Counted from the first letter of the stretch, positions 13,194 through 26,645 are shown. The stretch: DNA of 64,000 nucleotides from Synchiropus splendidus (GCF_027744825.2 NC_071342.1:11055501-11119500), one strand, 5' to 3'. Translations and numbers: made by a program. The notes: generated from the letters alone by a model not told the origin.

Positions 13194-13371
13194 CTGTGTT
13201 GGTGGGACTGTTGAGTCCAGTGGACAGGTTTGGAGGTTCCCCCAGCACCAGTCGCACTCTCTTGGCGTGGGTCTTCCCCTGGTAGTGAGACTGGGCCACA
13301 ATGGCAGATGTGAAGAACATGTTGCACAGCGTGCAGCACTTGTTCCTGTCCACTTCTGTCTCCGCACAGTC
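13194..13371 (-). CDS. zmat4: zmat4 coding exon 3 (zinc finger 2)
   Basis: The exon encodes residues 69-127 plus the first base of codon 128. It holds finger 2, with C81, C84, H97 and H103 in the pattern C-x2-C-x12-H-x5-H; the core reads [20 protein letters not shown] and then [11 protein letters not shown], nearly identical to human ZMAT4. After the finger a less conserved, Ser/Thr/Pro/Asn-rich linker begins ([17 protein letters not shown]). The acceptor is an excellent T-rich tract ending TTTTTTAG at 13373-13372. The donor is ACACAG|GTATCA at 13194/13193, weaker than consensus because +5 is not G, but it gives exactly the phase (1) needed for the next exon to stay open. Open frames reading past this donor are intron read-through. 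Confidence 0.92.
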
Positions 13372-14347
13372 CTAAAAAACAACAACAACAAAAAAGAGGA
13401 CGGTAATAAAGGAGGTGAAGATGATGGGCGGAGGAGGGGAGATGATGGACAAGAACATCTCGACTTTATACTGTCCACACGCTCCTCAGGAAGCCTGTCT
13501 GTGGCTTGATCTTTGGACTGTGGGTGGTTCCAGACTAATGATGTTGGTTTCAGAGAGAGAGGGAAATACACCCTTGACTCACACACGTTCACACATATTC
13601 TGTGATGCTGCAGCGGTGGAGAGTGTGTGTGTACTGTTCACTACAGTATACGGATTGTAAATGTGATTATCAGACTGTCAAGGCTGAATCAGTGCAGGGT
13701 TCCACAAGTTCTATTTGCTCTTTGCTCACTTTCACCGGTCCAGCCTCGGTTTCCTCTCACCGAGCAAGGTGTCAAGTCAGGCTGAAGCAGTGAGGAGTGT
13801 GTTGCACTCCGTCCATGTGTGTATGTCACTTCTGCTTACCATCACGCTGTGAGGAGTTAAGGACACCTTTACCTTCCAGGCCTTGCTTTGGCATCCCTCT
13901 ATGAAAGTTCCTGCGCTTGCCTCAGCAATCCCCCCGCTCTCCCTCTCTCGCACGACCTCCTGCCATTTTGCCCTCTCTCTCTCCCCTGGGCATCAGTCTC
14001 AGTGACTCTGTGTGTTGTGGGATGAAATATTTATCTATATTGGCAGGCCCACACCGCCCCATCTCCTCCCCCATGTCTGTCCCTGCTGTGATCATGTTAA
14101 AGTCAGCTCAGGACTGACCTCCATACACGCAGATCCCTCGTGCTTCTTTGTGTTCCACATAGACAAAGCATCTCACAATTGAATGAACCTGTATTTATCC
14201 TGGTGGCTTGACAAGCGTCCACTGAGAGGACTTCTTCCTCTAATGATATACCACTACCTTCACAAAGTGATTCACTATGACTGAAAACGTCTTATAACAC
14301 ATATGTTCTTTCCAAAGCAACACTGTGTAAGATTTTAACAGCATTAT

Positions 14348-14962
14348 CAGGGCTGCAATGATCAATCGGCAGGCCGATTTATCGGCTCCAATATGGGCCA
14401 ATATACGATGTCTTCATGATCGGCCGATCACATGACAAACATAAGCTGTTTTTTCTCTGATTTATTTGTTCATTTTAACAAGATGCTACTTCTATTTATA
14501 CACGATTTCTCCAGAAAATAACAGTAGTGTTTATGGAGGTGCAGCGCCGCCTACAGAGTAGACCTGCTGCAGGGGACATTACAGCCAGCCAGCCACGATG
14601 CTGGTAGTTTGGCAACACAACAAGAAAAATGACAACCGAATTGCAGATCGCAACCTGTGCACCCACGGACTCAGAAGCAGCATTGAAACAAGACACTTGG
14701 CCTCAAATTCAAGCGCTACCAAGAGGCTAACAAACAAATGCTAACCACAACTATCAGCAGCTAATAGCTGATTTTAACATTTATTTTTTTGCAGTAAAAG
14801 TTGCAATGTTTTATATACTGTGTTGTTCAGTAATATTGTAATTTAGTAGGTTTGTGTAATGAATCTAAAAAAAAAACAAAAAAAAAAACACAGTAACAAA
14901 AGTGACTTTCGTGTAGTTGAGGAAAAAACAAAAATTGGTATTGGCCAAAAATATTAATCTTG
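14348..14962 (+). mobile_element. hAT-like non-autonomous element
   Basis: The segment begins CAGGGCTGCAATGATCAATC, a CAGGG-type start common in hAT elements, and contains GGCCGATTTATCGGCTCC and GATCGGCCGATCACATG. It ends with TTGGTATTGGCCAAAAATAT, as seen in related fish repeats. No transposase frame is present. The right end is eroded and approximate. Confidence 0.5.
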
Positions 14963-15540
14963 ACTCTCTTCACTCTTATACCAGTGGCACTTCCACTACA
15001 TAGCATTGCACAACACACACAGTTCCCTGTCAGCTACTCACTAGCAGTACCATACTACTACCACATCTAAATTTAAGGGGTGTAAATCTCATGCAACGCG
15101 CCAGTTCATCATTAATTAACTCTTTAGCTAGCAAGGCATTCACTAAAAAACATCAAGTAACATTGAGGTTTATGCATTTGTTGAGTATTAATTGTTAGAT
15201 TTTGTTAAATGTATTACTATCATTTCAGTGGAGGCAAATCAGGGTAAAAATATTTAAGTAAATTTGTGAAAAAGTGTTAAACAATGAGAAGGTCGCACCT
15301 GGATGGAAGTCATTAAACATACTCCAGGATTGTCTCAAATAAAGGAGTCCAAAATCTCGTCTTTTTACATTTGAAATGCTCGTTGTGTTCTCTTGAACCC
15401 AATGTCTCGTAAGCCGAGGATATAGTCACACCCTTCTTATGTTTTCTGTAATCTCTGCTCTCCTCTCGACTGTCTTGCTTTTGTCCCTTTCCTGGTCCTT
15501 CTCTGCATGAGCTGTCCCTCAGATACACTCAATCCTAATC

Positions 15541-15760
15541 TTGTCCTTTCTAGTCAGGCCCAAATGACATCCTCTATCTTCATCTCTGCCTCCTCAAACT
15601 CTGCTTCTTCTCTTTGTGTCAGCCTCTGAACCAACATTACGACCGGTCTCACTGCTGTCCTTTCCCTCTTGCTGCCACTCTTCCGTCACAGATCACCCCC
15701 TCCGTCATCCCCACCCTGTCTGCATTCTCCTCCTCGCTTCTCTGTCTGTTACAACAGTCG
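15541..15760 (-). mobile_element. RTE-like LINE fragment, antisense
   Basis: Read on the plus strand this CT-rich block (CATCTCTGCCTCCTCAAACT, CGGTCTCACTGCTGTCC, CTTCCGTCACAGATCACCCC, CCACCCTGTCTGCATTCTCC) corresponds to the complement of the 3' coding part of RTE-type LINEs common in fish. The element is therefore on the minus strand. No intact reverse transcriptase frame remains. Confidence 0.5.
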
Positions 15761-18700
15761 ACTGACTCTGACTCTGTCTGATCCAAAATACTGGAACACA
15801 GGGGTTTTCACTCACTCTGCTCTCAAACTCCTTTGTTTATCTGTTTTCTTGACTGTTTATGTTACTTGTGTTATCAAACAACACTGAGAGTTGGGAGCCA
15901 CATTAGTAAACTACTTTGAAGAAGACACAACATGAAGTTGAACAGCTGACTGGAAAGTCCTCTCATGACATCATTTCATGACGTCGTGCAACCTAAGCAG
16001 ATAAAATCAACCGAACCAATTTGAGGATGAGGATGACTCCAGCATCTTCTTCCACCTATATTTTGTAGACGCCATGTCTTTGTCTAACTTCTACACAATC
16101 ATGCATTGTTTATGTCAGGATGTCACCTCTAAAACAGACAAAATAAAATGGAGTGCAGAGGTGGCAGAAAACTAGCGATGTTCCGTGTGTGTGTACTTCT
16201 AGACTTGAGGACAAGCTCCGACGATTATCTGTGACAACTGCTGCTGTCTCACATGTCACAATGCACTGGAAAGCAAAGCAGGCGAGGCGAGTGAAACGAC
16301 TTCAAAGATGCAGGAGAAATCCCCACGCTCAAAAGTACATGTAACACCAGAGATTTAGCAGCAATCTCCAGTGTAGTGGGTGCCTGACATCACCGCTGCC
16401 ACTCTTCAAAACTCCCTTCAAGTCGGAGCAGCGTCCCAGGTTTGCATCCGCCCGGCGTCTCCAAGGAAACCACTGTGTTTTCATTGCAAATGTCTCGATT
16501 TCTCACTGCCGAATCTCAACCTGCCCTCCTCCGAGACACATTTACATATGACCTAATTGTTGTGTGTGTGTTGTGGTCCTGGCGTACGTGACGATCTGCC
16601 GCAGTGATGTCTGTATCGCTGAATATTTTGTGTTTGGGTGGCTTCATCCTGCACCTAACAATAGACTCCTAATTAGCCGTGTTTATCTTCCTCTCCTCAT
16701 GCGATGTTTCCTCCCTGCTTCGTCTTCTCCGGCTCTGCTGAGGTGGGAAGTATGGCTAAATATACACATGAAATAGCAGAGGAAGATACACATGCTCGAT
16801 TTGAGGATGAAGAAGAAGAGGGAAAAGTACAAATGAAGAAGGCTCTGGGAGGAGAATAAATGACAAGGGGTGCGTTTTGTTTCCGCTCGCCTTCTCCAAA
16901 AGCCATGTTCAGTTTTCTGAATAGAGCAGGGTAATAACAGCATCCTTTTTGCCCGCACCTTTCACGACCTACTTTCTCTACGTTCACCTCAACAAACAAA
17001 CACAACAACAAACAAAAACCTCACAGCGGTTTACAGTGGATAGACCGGGGCATTTCAATCACATTGTGAAAATCCCTTTGTGCTTCTCCCACCGGGTTGC
17101 ACCGCGTCAGTCAGTGCACAAACACGGGCGGTTTGAAGAGTTGAAAGACCCAAATTACAGTGTGTAGAAATCCGGAGCAAGCGACTGTAAACAACACAAC
17201 ATTAGAAGTTCACATTTTTGGACCCCAAGCATGAAGCATTCTGGCGACTTCTATATACAAGTATTGCACGTGAGAAGTCACGTTTGTTAGGTTGAATCTT
17301 ATTATCTTTAAAATGGGATCTAATAATACTGGCTCATGCTAAAAATGTACAAAGTAGTTTATCAAAACAAAATGACACTGGTCATGTATGAGCCTACACA
17401 CATGTAGCTGGCACTTTCACTCTCAATGGAGATGGAATTTAAAAATTTCATTAAAAAGTAATCAAACCTGAGAACAATTTATCTACAGAGAATTGCATTT
17501 TGTTGGCTCATCAGTTTTGCAGATGCACAGTGTGTTTGAGCTGCACCGTATGAGAGAAGGAAACGTTGCATTTTGATGCGCATTTAGAAATTGTTTCTTG
17601 ATCAAATAGCGCTGTTGGAATCAAACACTTGAATTTCATCTATAACATTAGCGACAGTGGCAAATGCAACCAAACATGTGGACGGGTGAATGACTCACAC
17701 CAATTTTGTCTGACCAGGCGTCGCAAAAACCTGGAAGTGTCGTTGTAAATGGCCTCGACAGACAAAACTTTCAGCTTTTTCAGGTTGACCTCATGTGTTC
17801 GGCTCTCCCTGTACTTGCCTCCAATAACTAGCACCTGTCTAAAATTGCACACGCAATCTGCCCCCTTGCGCAAAGATGGTGCATGTTAACAGGGATCCCT
17901 CTGAGAAACAGTCATAGCTAATGCATGAACAACGTCAGGTGATCTCAGAAGCTGAGTTAAGCACTGTTTGAACCCCCGAAGCCTTTCAGGCTTCATGGCT
18001 ACAATACACCAACTCACTCTTCCATGACATCTGTTAGTCGGCTGACATCGCTCTCACTCTCCAGGTGTGTCAGTGTTTGTGTCCCAATTGAGGAGAAAGC
18101 CAGAAGGGGCTGAGTCACATCTTACTCAGTGCAGGAGGCAGATGGAGACGCAGGTGTGCATGTCCACAGTGTGAGTGCGCATGCATGTGTTTAGGGTTTT
18201 CTCAGCCACTCCAGTCTCTGATGGTGATTTGTTGGAAAGAGTCATGAATGCGTCTTTTAATGACATAGAACATGCGCTGAGGCTTGTAAATATGGAACAA
18301 ATGATGGTTAAAAAAACTCGAAATTGTGGACACAGGAATGCGATCTCACTCCTCCAAGTGTGTAACTATATTTGACTGGAATATTTTGACACTACAGGCC
18401 AAAGCAAACGGATAAAAACGGAAAACTCATATCTGGCTGCAGATAAAATGAACCTCTTCCTTTTGGCTTCCTGCTAATGATGATGCGCGCATTAGTGTCA
18501 CACCACCACATTGTCGTGATCATTTCCCCTGGACTCTTGCTAGAGCAGACAGATTAGAACGCTGCAGGGACACGCTGAGAAATGATGACAGATTAATGGA
18601 CGTCTTTGTGTAGCGTTTCCCTTTCACACAGCAACAGCCCATTACTGTCTGGCATCTGGCTTCAGTGTCTCGGTGGATGACAAGTCCAACTCATCCCCGT

Positions 18701-21112
18701 ACAAAACAAGCCCAGTGTGGCTAGCTAATTCCTTTTCCAGCTTTACAGCCACAACTTTTCCTGTGTGTAGAGTGTGAGAAGGAGATGCTGAGAACTTTCA
18801 GGAACTTTTCTGGTTATGACTTGCACAAAAAGCTAAGTTATCTGATTTAAACTCAACTAAATTCAGTCCACTGGACCACAGGTCCTAATGGGCCGGTGAA
18901 ATATTTTCTTTGCTGGGTGGGGCTGCCAGACATATCTTCCCATGACTGATGACGAAAAATACAGCAGAAAACACCTGTTTGAGCCCACTTTATCTACGTT
19001 TCTGTGAATATACGACACCCCAGACGTCAACGGTCAGTTGCAACAGATAGATCATTTTCATAATAAAGTTATTAGATGTCATCAGTCGAGCCTGAGTAAA
19101 TTTGAAAGCTGAAAAAATGTCTTCGCACCCGAGCCTTTGACTACCAAAACGCATTTCGCTCCCAATGACGTGGAGCCGCTAAAGTTCCATAATTGCTAAA
19201 GCGTCTCATAAAAACATTTATTCCTCAATTTGAAGCAACTTTTCCAGTCTTAAAACCATCAAACAGCTTGACTTATCCTGTTAGCTTCGACTGCTACCAC
19301 CCCTTCTCTCGTGCAAACCCTTAAGGTTTGCGGTACGAACATGCTGGTGTGGTTGAGAGGAAATTGACACCGTGGCTGAATATATTCGCCGAATCATGAA
19401 AAAAATGCAACATTCGGCTTCGGTGGCGAAGAGTCACCTTCCTTCAAATCGACAATTCAAAGTAATAGAAGATTTTAAATTCAAAAATGCGCCGCAGAGG
19501 TGAAATGAACTCTGCCAGACCGCTGACAAAATTCTGGCAACCCACTCCCCCATTCTCAAAGCGGAGTGTGATCCAAAGTCTTCATACAGTGTTCAACTTT
19601 TTGGTTCTTTTAAAGTGATGGTGAATAGAATAGAATAGAATTGCAGTTTGCAATGCAAGTTCAACCAAACTATCTAGAGCCTTCTGTTTACATTATCAGC
19701 CTATTGTACGGTTGTGGTGTTTTTTTTTTTTTTTTAATTATTATTATTATTTGAAAAGCAAAGTCTGAATCCATCATCTAAAATGAACTGTGAAAATGAA
19801 AAAATGAACTTTCTCTGACAAACTATGTAAACATGTACTTGACTACTTATGCAACATTTAAATAGTATTATTCGGTATTCAGCCAAGTATTTCAAATTTT
19901 ATTCGTGTCCAGCGTTGGCTATATTTTCAGTCCTAATCATATTTCATATTTTCAGTTCAGTGCATCCCTTGTAATAAATATAACAAAATGCTACTGAAGG
20001 AGAAATATTTGATTAAAAAAATGAAATGAAACACCAAAGGTCGACGAAAAAAATCCTCCATATTGACAACCTCACTGTGTAATGCCTTCGGAGTGAAAAT
20101 GCGTTTCTTCGGATTCTGCATTTTGGGATCACTTTTTGTTAAATTAAAGACGTTCTTGTTATTCAGACGCTTCCCGCTCCATGAAAGATGCCATGGTTCC
20201 CCACTAGGGACTCACATCTTGTCAAAAGCCACTGAAATAAGCAGGATGACGATTCATCAATCTACTTGTGTTCCGCTGGTTTCTTAAACGTTGAACTCCA
20301 TCAGTTCAAAAAAAGTCTGCCATATGGAGGAACAAGGACGACGTGGCTGCCAGGGGGAAACGCAGCGCAGGAAAATAACAATAATGATGAACGAGGGTTA
20401 ATTAACGCTGTTATTCCTCTGTGTTTTGGTGTTGTTTTGGGAGAGACTCCATATTCCTGTCCTCTCCCAGATAAGCGCTACAGATGATTTTGCCATCAGC
20501 TGTGCTCTCAGTGTGAGGCTCCACTGTGTTGCTTGTACAACTAACCAGATAAATGAGGCAACACAATGTTCTGTCTCCAGCACAATACTCCATTATGTTT
20601 CTTTTCTCTTCTTTATTTATAGTTGTTTACCGGCACTACTTTTCCTTATCTTCAGCGTCTCCTATTGCTTCAGTGCAACACGCACAGGCGTCGGATTTTA
20701 TGCCCGACCTTCACCATCCAGCAATAAATTCTGAGGCGTAAATGCTACTGCAGCGATTGCTTCCGTTGAATTGAGCAAACAAATGGGCAGTGTTTACCTT
20801 CACACTCAAAGAAGCACACATACTTTTCTGGCGTTGCCATTTCCATCTGGTCTGCACTTGACAGATACGGAGCTACTTTGGCAGTGAACGCCTCGTATAA
20901 ATCTCACCAGAATTACCAGAGCTAATCTCTCCGGAGAAATGTGGAAAACAAACAGATCAAACACTTTTCCTCATGAGCGTTTGTCTGCTGTGGCCCAGGC
21001 AGCTCTGGACGGGTACTGGATTAGAGGAAGCCTCCAGGACGAGATGGCATTCTCAAATAAATCCTCTCATTTTCATCTAGAAAAGAGTCACCAAACAGAC
21101 ACGAGAACGTAC

Positions 21113-21205
21113 CGGGTTGTCTGGCCTCAGTCTCTTGGAAGGCGGTCCGCCGTCTTGAGGGTGAAGCATATAAAAGAGACGCACCTTGTTGGCATGTTTC
21201 TTGCT
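21113..21205 (-). CDS. zmat4: zmat4 coding exon 2 (end of zinc finger 1 and basic linker)
   Basis: This 93-base, phase 0-0 exon encodes residues 38-68. It opens with [16 protein letters not shown], completing finger 1 with H41, and continues into [15 protein letters not shown], the conserved linker between fingers 1 and 2 in ZMAT4. The human counterpart differs at only a few positions (for example YYMLHPRDGGCPAKRLR). The basic KKHANKVR and SKRLR patches could help nuclear import or nucleic-acid contact, which is inference. The acceptor is a clear pyrimidine tract ending TCTTCTAG before 21205, and the donor is CCG|GTACGT at 21113/21112. Splicing to the preceding exon is phase 0, so the intron cuts finger 1 between Y36-E37 and S38. 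The exon lies 5.4 kb downstream of coding exon 1. Confidence 0.92.
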
Positions 21206-22194
21206 CTAGAAGAGACACAAAGAGAGAAGCGGGTCAGCCAAGTGGAGTTTCATTGGGAAGGACGAGTGCCAAAGATTCAATAACAGCGTTTCCACTTTGG
21301 CAGGACATGGAACTTTATTTCTGTCTCACTTAATGATGTTGTTGCTCGTAACAATGCGATCTGACCTTTACGGAAGCTTCCAGTGCGAACAAAAAGGTGG
21401 GAGGAAACTTAAGTGCAAACCTTGTTTTAGACATCAGTTTGTCCTTCTACCCCACTTGTTATTATAAGTCTTACAAGTCACTGATACCGATCACATGAAT
21501 TGACAATGAATGACCTTTGTGTAGATGATGCGAAAAAATGAACTTTTAACTCAAGTTTTTGTATCCCTCTTCAAGGAGGCAAAAATAGAAAAACATTGCT
21601 GAATGCAGCAATGTCAAAAGGACTGAACTGAGAAACATTTAATTCGATGTGAGACGTCGCAGGTGAATCTCTGGAGACTGTGCTATGTCTGTGAAATATT
21701 TACATACTGTAGCAGGACTCCGATTCACGTGGCTAAGAACGCTGCACCTGACTCCAAAACAGCGACGGATCCTGTCTTTTCCGTTTCCGTCTCCACGTAA
21801 ACAACACCTGAGAAAGGCTGCTCATCGAGCTCGGGGAAATTACTGATTATTTCTTATCATTCCGAGTGCCACGCTCGGACCAGCGGGTGTTGCTAAGCGT
21901 CAGCTGCGCTAACAGCCTGCTGCTGAGGAAACAGCAGTCTCACTTTCATGAGCCCAGAAAACTCTCTGTGTTCCTTCAAGTGTTGGCGCTTTAAATGGTG
22001 TGTTGAATTTGAAGGTGCTTCCCTGCACAGCATTTTCCAGTGCATGTGCAGCAGGATGCACACTTTACATGACAGACTGAAAGACCCTCCACAGCAGACA
22101 TGCCGCTGCTTAGTGAGCAGCGAGTCGGGAAGAGCGGACGCATCACAACCAGCGGGGGGGCTTCATCATAGCGCCGGCTGTCGCACGTGACTGG

Positions 22195-22290
22195 CTGTTG
22201 TGATCGGCAGTGACAGGCAGTGATTCACCGGCATTCACCGATCTCGCTGAAATCGACCGATCAGGATCGTTGACAGATCGATTGATAATG
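22195..22290 (+). mobile_element. hAT-related fragment
   Basis: The run TGATCGGCAGTGACAGGCAG, then TTCACCGGCATTCACCGATC, TCGCTGAAATCGACCGATCA, shares the GATCGG/CCGATC vocabulary of the element at 14348 and of widespread fish hAT-derived repeats. It is short and lacks defined ends. Confidence 0.35.
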
Positions 22291-22864
22291 TACTAATAAG
22301 TACATTATAAGTCTTATAATGTGAAGGTAGGGAAGCTTCGAACTTTGTTGGACCGTAGTTCACTGGACTCATAGTATGAGAACTTTTTCCTTATATTTTT
22401 AAACATGACAGAAGACCCAATAAGGCGAAAGAACTATGCAGGAGAGCACAGACTTCATTTGCATCCATATTGAGATTTCTTTTCCTCTTACTCAAAATGA
22501 CTGCCCAATATTTAACTTTTAAAAAAGATATTTTTGTTGGTTAGCGACATAACTCCTTGATACATTGATACCACTGAGGCGTCTAACAGGGAAAGCAGGT
22601 GGCAGAAATAATTTTGAATATAATATAAGGATTTGTTCCTTGTCCTGTTATCAACACTTTCTGAAAGAATAATTGAAATCAGTTCATGAGTTTTTCAGTT
22701 GTTTCATAACAGGCAGATAAGTAGAAACGCTGAGGTAAGATGAAGCATACACTTTTAGAACGTACACCATTAGTATTACTTCAGTGTGGTCATTTCATTA
22801 AACATGTTTTGTTCCATGTCTTCGCTTCTTTCCACTGAAAGGTCATGAAGGACAGGTGTTGAGT

Positions 22865-22965
22865 GGCGAGGGACACCCTGGACAGTACATCAGAGGACAC
22901 ACATGACACACTCCTATGGATGTTTTAGAGCCATCAGCCAATTTTGTGAACTGTGGGAGGAATCA
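22865..22965 (+). repeat. Fish SINE/L2-tail type repeat, diverged copy
   Basis: GGCGAGGGACACCCTGGACA, then CATCAGAGGACACACATGAC and TGTGAACTGTGGGAGGAA follow the order of a very common teleost repeat (ACACCCTGGACAGG, cut-off CCAGTC, CTGTGGGAGGAAACC). The family name is uncertain; I recall it as the body of a tRNA-headed SINE or L2-like tail. Confidence 0.45.
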
Positions 22966-23708
22966 TACACCAGTCCCAGCGCTGCCTTTAGAGAGATCAC
23001 CGTGTGAAGCAAAACAAAAGGGTGTCAGCAGTAGTAGAACAGACGTCTACACTCAATAAGATAAATGACTGTCAGACACCTTTGTGGTTCTGTGTTACTG
23101 CATTTTCTACCAATGCACATCATTACTGATGATTTGAAATGACAGTGAAGTGTCCTTGAAGTCACCAACTGCCACTTAAACGCAGAACAATGTCACTATC
23201 GCTACGCACTGCGGGGGAACTATCACTGCATGTGGACGTGTCAAATGTGCTAGTCATGTTTCAGTACAAGGTTGCCATGGCGTCCTGTCCTTCTGTGTCA
23301 GAACACTCTTCCCATCTACATGAATCTATTGACCTAGAAAATGAGGGAACTCAGACTACATGGAAAGGCGCAAGTACAACACTACAATAGACGATATTTC
23401 TGCTGATATTTTGCAGGACAACAATTTAAGAAAGCGTCTTTATATCTTCATTTGTCGTCCTCCCTAAAGGGGGAAAACTAATCCAGATTCCAATCCTCTG
23501 AAACATTCACTTGAATCTCTTCAATAGTTGCCCAAAGCCCAACAAGTGATCTCCATTTTTAATAGCGTCAATTAAGTCTCATTTTCAGCTGGACGTCTTT
23601 GAAAACTGCGAGTCTTAAAAAAGACATTTACGACATCATCAGATTAAACCACGCACAATTCTTCCTAAACTCTTGTGACTTTTACGAGTCAAATGCATTT
23701 TGTTGTTG

Positions 23709-23725
23709 ATGTGTGTGTGTGTGTG
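23709..23725. repeat. (TG)n microsatellite
   Basis: About 8 TG units. Confidence 0.9.
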
Positions 23726-24721
23726 CAAGTGAGTGAGTATATCCCTGTGTTTATAGGTGTGTGAGTATCTGGCCATGCAGTTAATGGCCCTGGGATGTGG
23801 TGGAAGAGTCTCGCCGTGGTAACCTTCCTCTGCCCCTGAGTGCTCCACTAACACTAATGGACGAAGCTTGTCTCCCCGTCTCTGTGCGTCATAACAAGAT
23901 GAAGGAGTCGCCCACCAAAACTGCCAGTTCATGACAACAAGTGTACGGGATCGGTTTAAAATGTCACTCTGTCCCTGGAGTGCAATGTCACTAAGCGTTT
24001 CTGACGCTTCATTGAAATGCTAATAGTTACACATAAAACAACAGCATACTTTAGCATGGTCTCGGAGAGCGAAGAGGGCTCTGAAACCTTTTTCTCCTGT
24101 TGTGAACTGTGGAACTAGACACAAAGGAAGCTGTCCGAACCACCACCAATTATATGCATGCCTGCTGTCAACTGCTCCGCTTGGCATCACCGCTTGCACT
24201 CGAACTGCGCATGACTTTTCAAAAGGGTGGTTTTTGCGAACCCGGGATTCTACACTGGAAGGGTTTTTCACAACCTGCATGACCACCTGGATTCCATCCT
24301 TCAGCCACATGGTTTAACTATTCAGTCTCTAAATGCCTTAGAAACTTAGAAACAGTTTACCTTTTTGGGTGATTTCGGATTGGGCACTCTGATTTCTTCC
24401 CACAGGCCAAAAGCAGACAAAAGTTAACTTATGAATTGCGTGAATGTGTGTGCGGTTGTGTGTCTGAATGTACCCTGTGATGGACTGTGGTGCGATGACA
24501 CACTCGGGACGAGTCATAATAATAGAAGGAAGCGTGAATTTCACCTGAGGAAAATAAAATGGCAAAATATATGGAAGCAACTATTTAAAAAACAGCAACT
24601 ATTTAACAAAACAGATCACGTGTTTTCAAATTACCTAGTTTGTCCACGCTAAATTTGGTGGGTTGGTTGGTTTTAACTGCTGCAAAAAAAACGCCATGTT
24701 CATAGCCACATCCATGTTTCC

Positions 24722-24808
24722 ATTGCGTTTAAATACATTTGATCACATGAGATTTGATCTTTAAGAAAAGACCATTTTTCGGAAAGCGCGGCGGCTCTCA
24801 TTTAAGCT
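24722..24808 (+). repeat. Unnamed dispersed repeat, copy 2
   Basis: ATACATTTGATCACATGAGA, GACCATTTTTCGGAAAG and GCTCTCATTTAAGC pair with the copy at 2636-2712. This copy is not next to the 530-bp MITE, so the repeat is independent of it. Confidence 0.55.
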
Positions 24809-25652
24809 AGTTAACATGTGGCAGAAACCCTGGACTCCCCACATGTTGTCAGTCTCTCATTTATTACTTCCACTCAGCACAGAAAAATAGTAATAGAAGC
24901 GTGGACTGCAAATGTTGCTGCGTACGTTTGGACAAAATTACGTAAATGCAAGTCTATAAAAATGTTTTTTTAATGATCGTTTTAAAGGGGGTCATTTCAG
25001 ATCTCCTCTGACTGACTTGGGTTAGAGGGTTGAGGAGACCCCACACAGACCCCGCACTGTTGTTGGCTATTATCGTCTGTACTGTGTACTGATGCTCCCA
25101 TCAGCAGGCGCCATACGCATAAGGATTCTGTCCTTGCACCGATCGAAAAGCGCATGCTCCAAGTCATAAATCTTGTGCGATCACGTGATAAAATGAACTG
25201 GAAACATCAGAACATGCACAACTCACTAAAACTTAGACTAAAGTAATTTTTGTTTAGTCTAAAAGACCAAACTAAAGGTGCTGCACACTGAATTAAAGTT
25301 TGCTGCCTAGAGGTGGGAGCCAGGGTGGGATGGTTACAGATTGGGGTGACATTTATTTCTGATGATTTTCATTTTTCTATTGTCACTAATTCCAAAAATG
25401 TCGAAACCATTCTCTGCTGGATCACTTCCTGATGGAGTACATTCCGCTCCAGAGCACAGCTCCGGTCTGGAACAATTGGTTCTCACCCCACACACATAGA
25501 TTTTTGGTCGGAAATATTGAATATATTTAACATTTACGATTGTCAGACCGAACAGGACAGCTTTTCAAGCCACAAGCCACAGTCAGGTGCACCACAGAAC
25601 AGCTCCTTATCACCCAAGAGCAGGCGCAAGCAACGCCCACCCTCATCTAAAA

Positions 25653-26011
25653 CAGAGGTGGGTAATTGAATTTCTAAAGGGCAACATTATAAACTGTCCT
25701 GAGGGGCCCTCATGCCTCAAGAGTGGCTATGAAACATGCCGGAAAATATCTTAAATATATAAGTAACAAGGACAAAATGGATCTGAAAAAAAGTGCAATA
25801 ATTCCCCAAAAACTTTCAAAATTTTTCATTTTACATGTGTTTTGAAGAACAAGAAATACACAAATAAAAGCAAAAAGCAGCAAAAACATAGAAGGAAAGT
25901 TAAGCAGGAAAATTACAGTCCCACATGTCAGTTGTGTCTGACCTCAAGAGGGCCACAAAAACACACGCAAATGGCCGCACGTGGCCCTGGTGCCACACTT
26001 TGCCCCGGTTG
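25653..26011 (+). mobile_element. hAT-like non-autonomous element (CAGAGGTGGG ends)
   Basis: The segment starts CAGAGGTGGGTAATTGAATT and ends CTGGTGCCACACTTTGCCCC, the usual pattern of hAT-derived fish repeats in which the right end is a degraded inverse of the left. The interior is A-rich (about 25780-25900) and non-coding. Boundaries are approximate. Confidence 0.5.
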
Positions 26012-26412
26012 CATCAAAAATGACAAATCCAGCATCCACCCTTCTTTTTTCCTGCCTTGTCTCTTTGACTGACTGAGCCCTCCTGGTCCAGCCAGACGCT
26101 GAACAACGGCACTGACTCAGCTCCCTCCATTACTCTGCCTCGCTCAAGGCTGCCTGTTTTTGTCTGACTGATTACTGTTAAGGAGATGTTGCTGGTATTG
26201 ATGCGTGCAAACATGTTGTCTTTTGTCCTCCTTAATTCTCTCCAGATATGGTTATTGTCCTATTTTTTTTTCAACTCCAAATGGTGGCTCTCAGCGAACA
26301 ATGACCCAAATGAAGCGCACACACAATAAAGTAGTGCGGCAGACTTGTTATTAAATGTCCATTAATGAAATGACTCGGAGGAGGACTGCTGAGAGAAGTC
26401 AAGACAAGCAAT

Positions 26413-26434
26413 TGTGTGTGTGTGTGTGCGTGTG
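26413..26434. repeat. (TG)n microsatellite
   Basis: TG dinucleotides with one CG interruption. Confidence 0.9.
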
Positions 26435-26645
26435 CGGTAAGAAGGCCACGCTGCATTAAATATATGTATTATTAAAGAGCGCTACTTTGACAGCACAAGC
26501 ACGGATTTGTATAAATAAGACTGATGTGATGCGTTGTGCTGGACAGGATCTTGGGGCGGTTCAAGTCAGTCGTCTTCCTCTGAGCCTTTATTCATTCAGC
26601 CTTGCATGTTTAGAAGACAGCAAACAAACGTGGGGAAGGACTCAC

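Larger units (their letters stand above)
13372..21112 (-). other. zmat4 intron 2 (between coding exons 2 and 3)
   Basis: This is a 7.7-kb intron bounded by GTACGT at 21112 and TTTTAG at 13372. It holds a hAT-like element (14348-14962), an antisense RTE-like fragment (15541-15760), a short AGAAT repeat at 19624-19640 and a T-tract near 19720-19735 followed by ATT triplets. No exon was recognised inside. Confidence 0.85.
21206..26645 (-). other. zmat4 intron 1 (between coding exons 1 and 2)
   Basis: This 5.4-kb intron splits zinc finger 1 and is bounded by GTGAGT at 26645 and CTCTTCTAG at 21206. It contains hAT-related sequence at 22195-22290, an L2-tail-like repeat at 22865-22965, a dispersed repeat at 24722-24808 and a hAT-like element at 25653-26011. 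No further exon was recognised. Confidence 0.85.

Noticed and set aside
13152..13592. 146-codon minus-strand frame overlapping exon 3
   Set aside because: It is in a different frame from the conserved finger and is a shadow frame.
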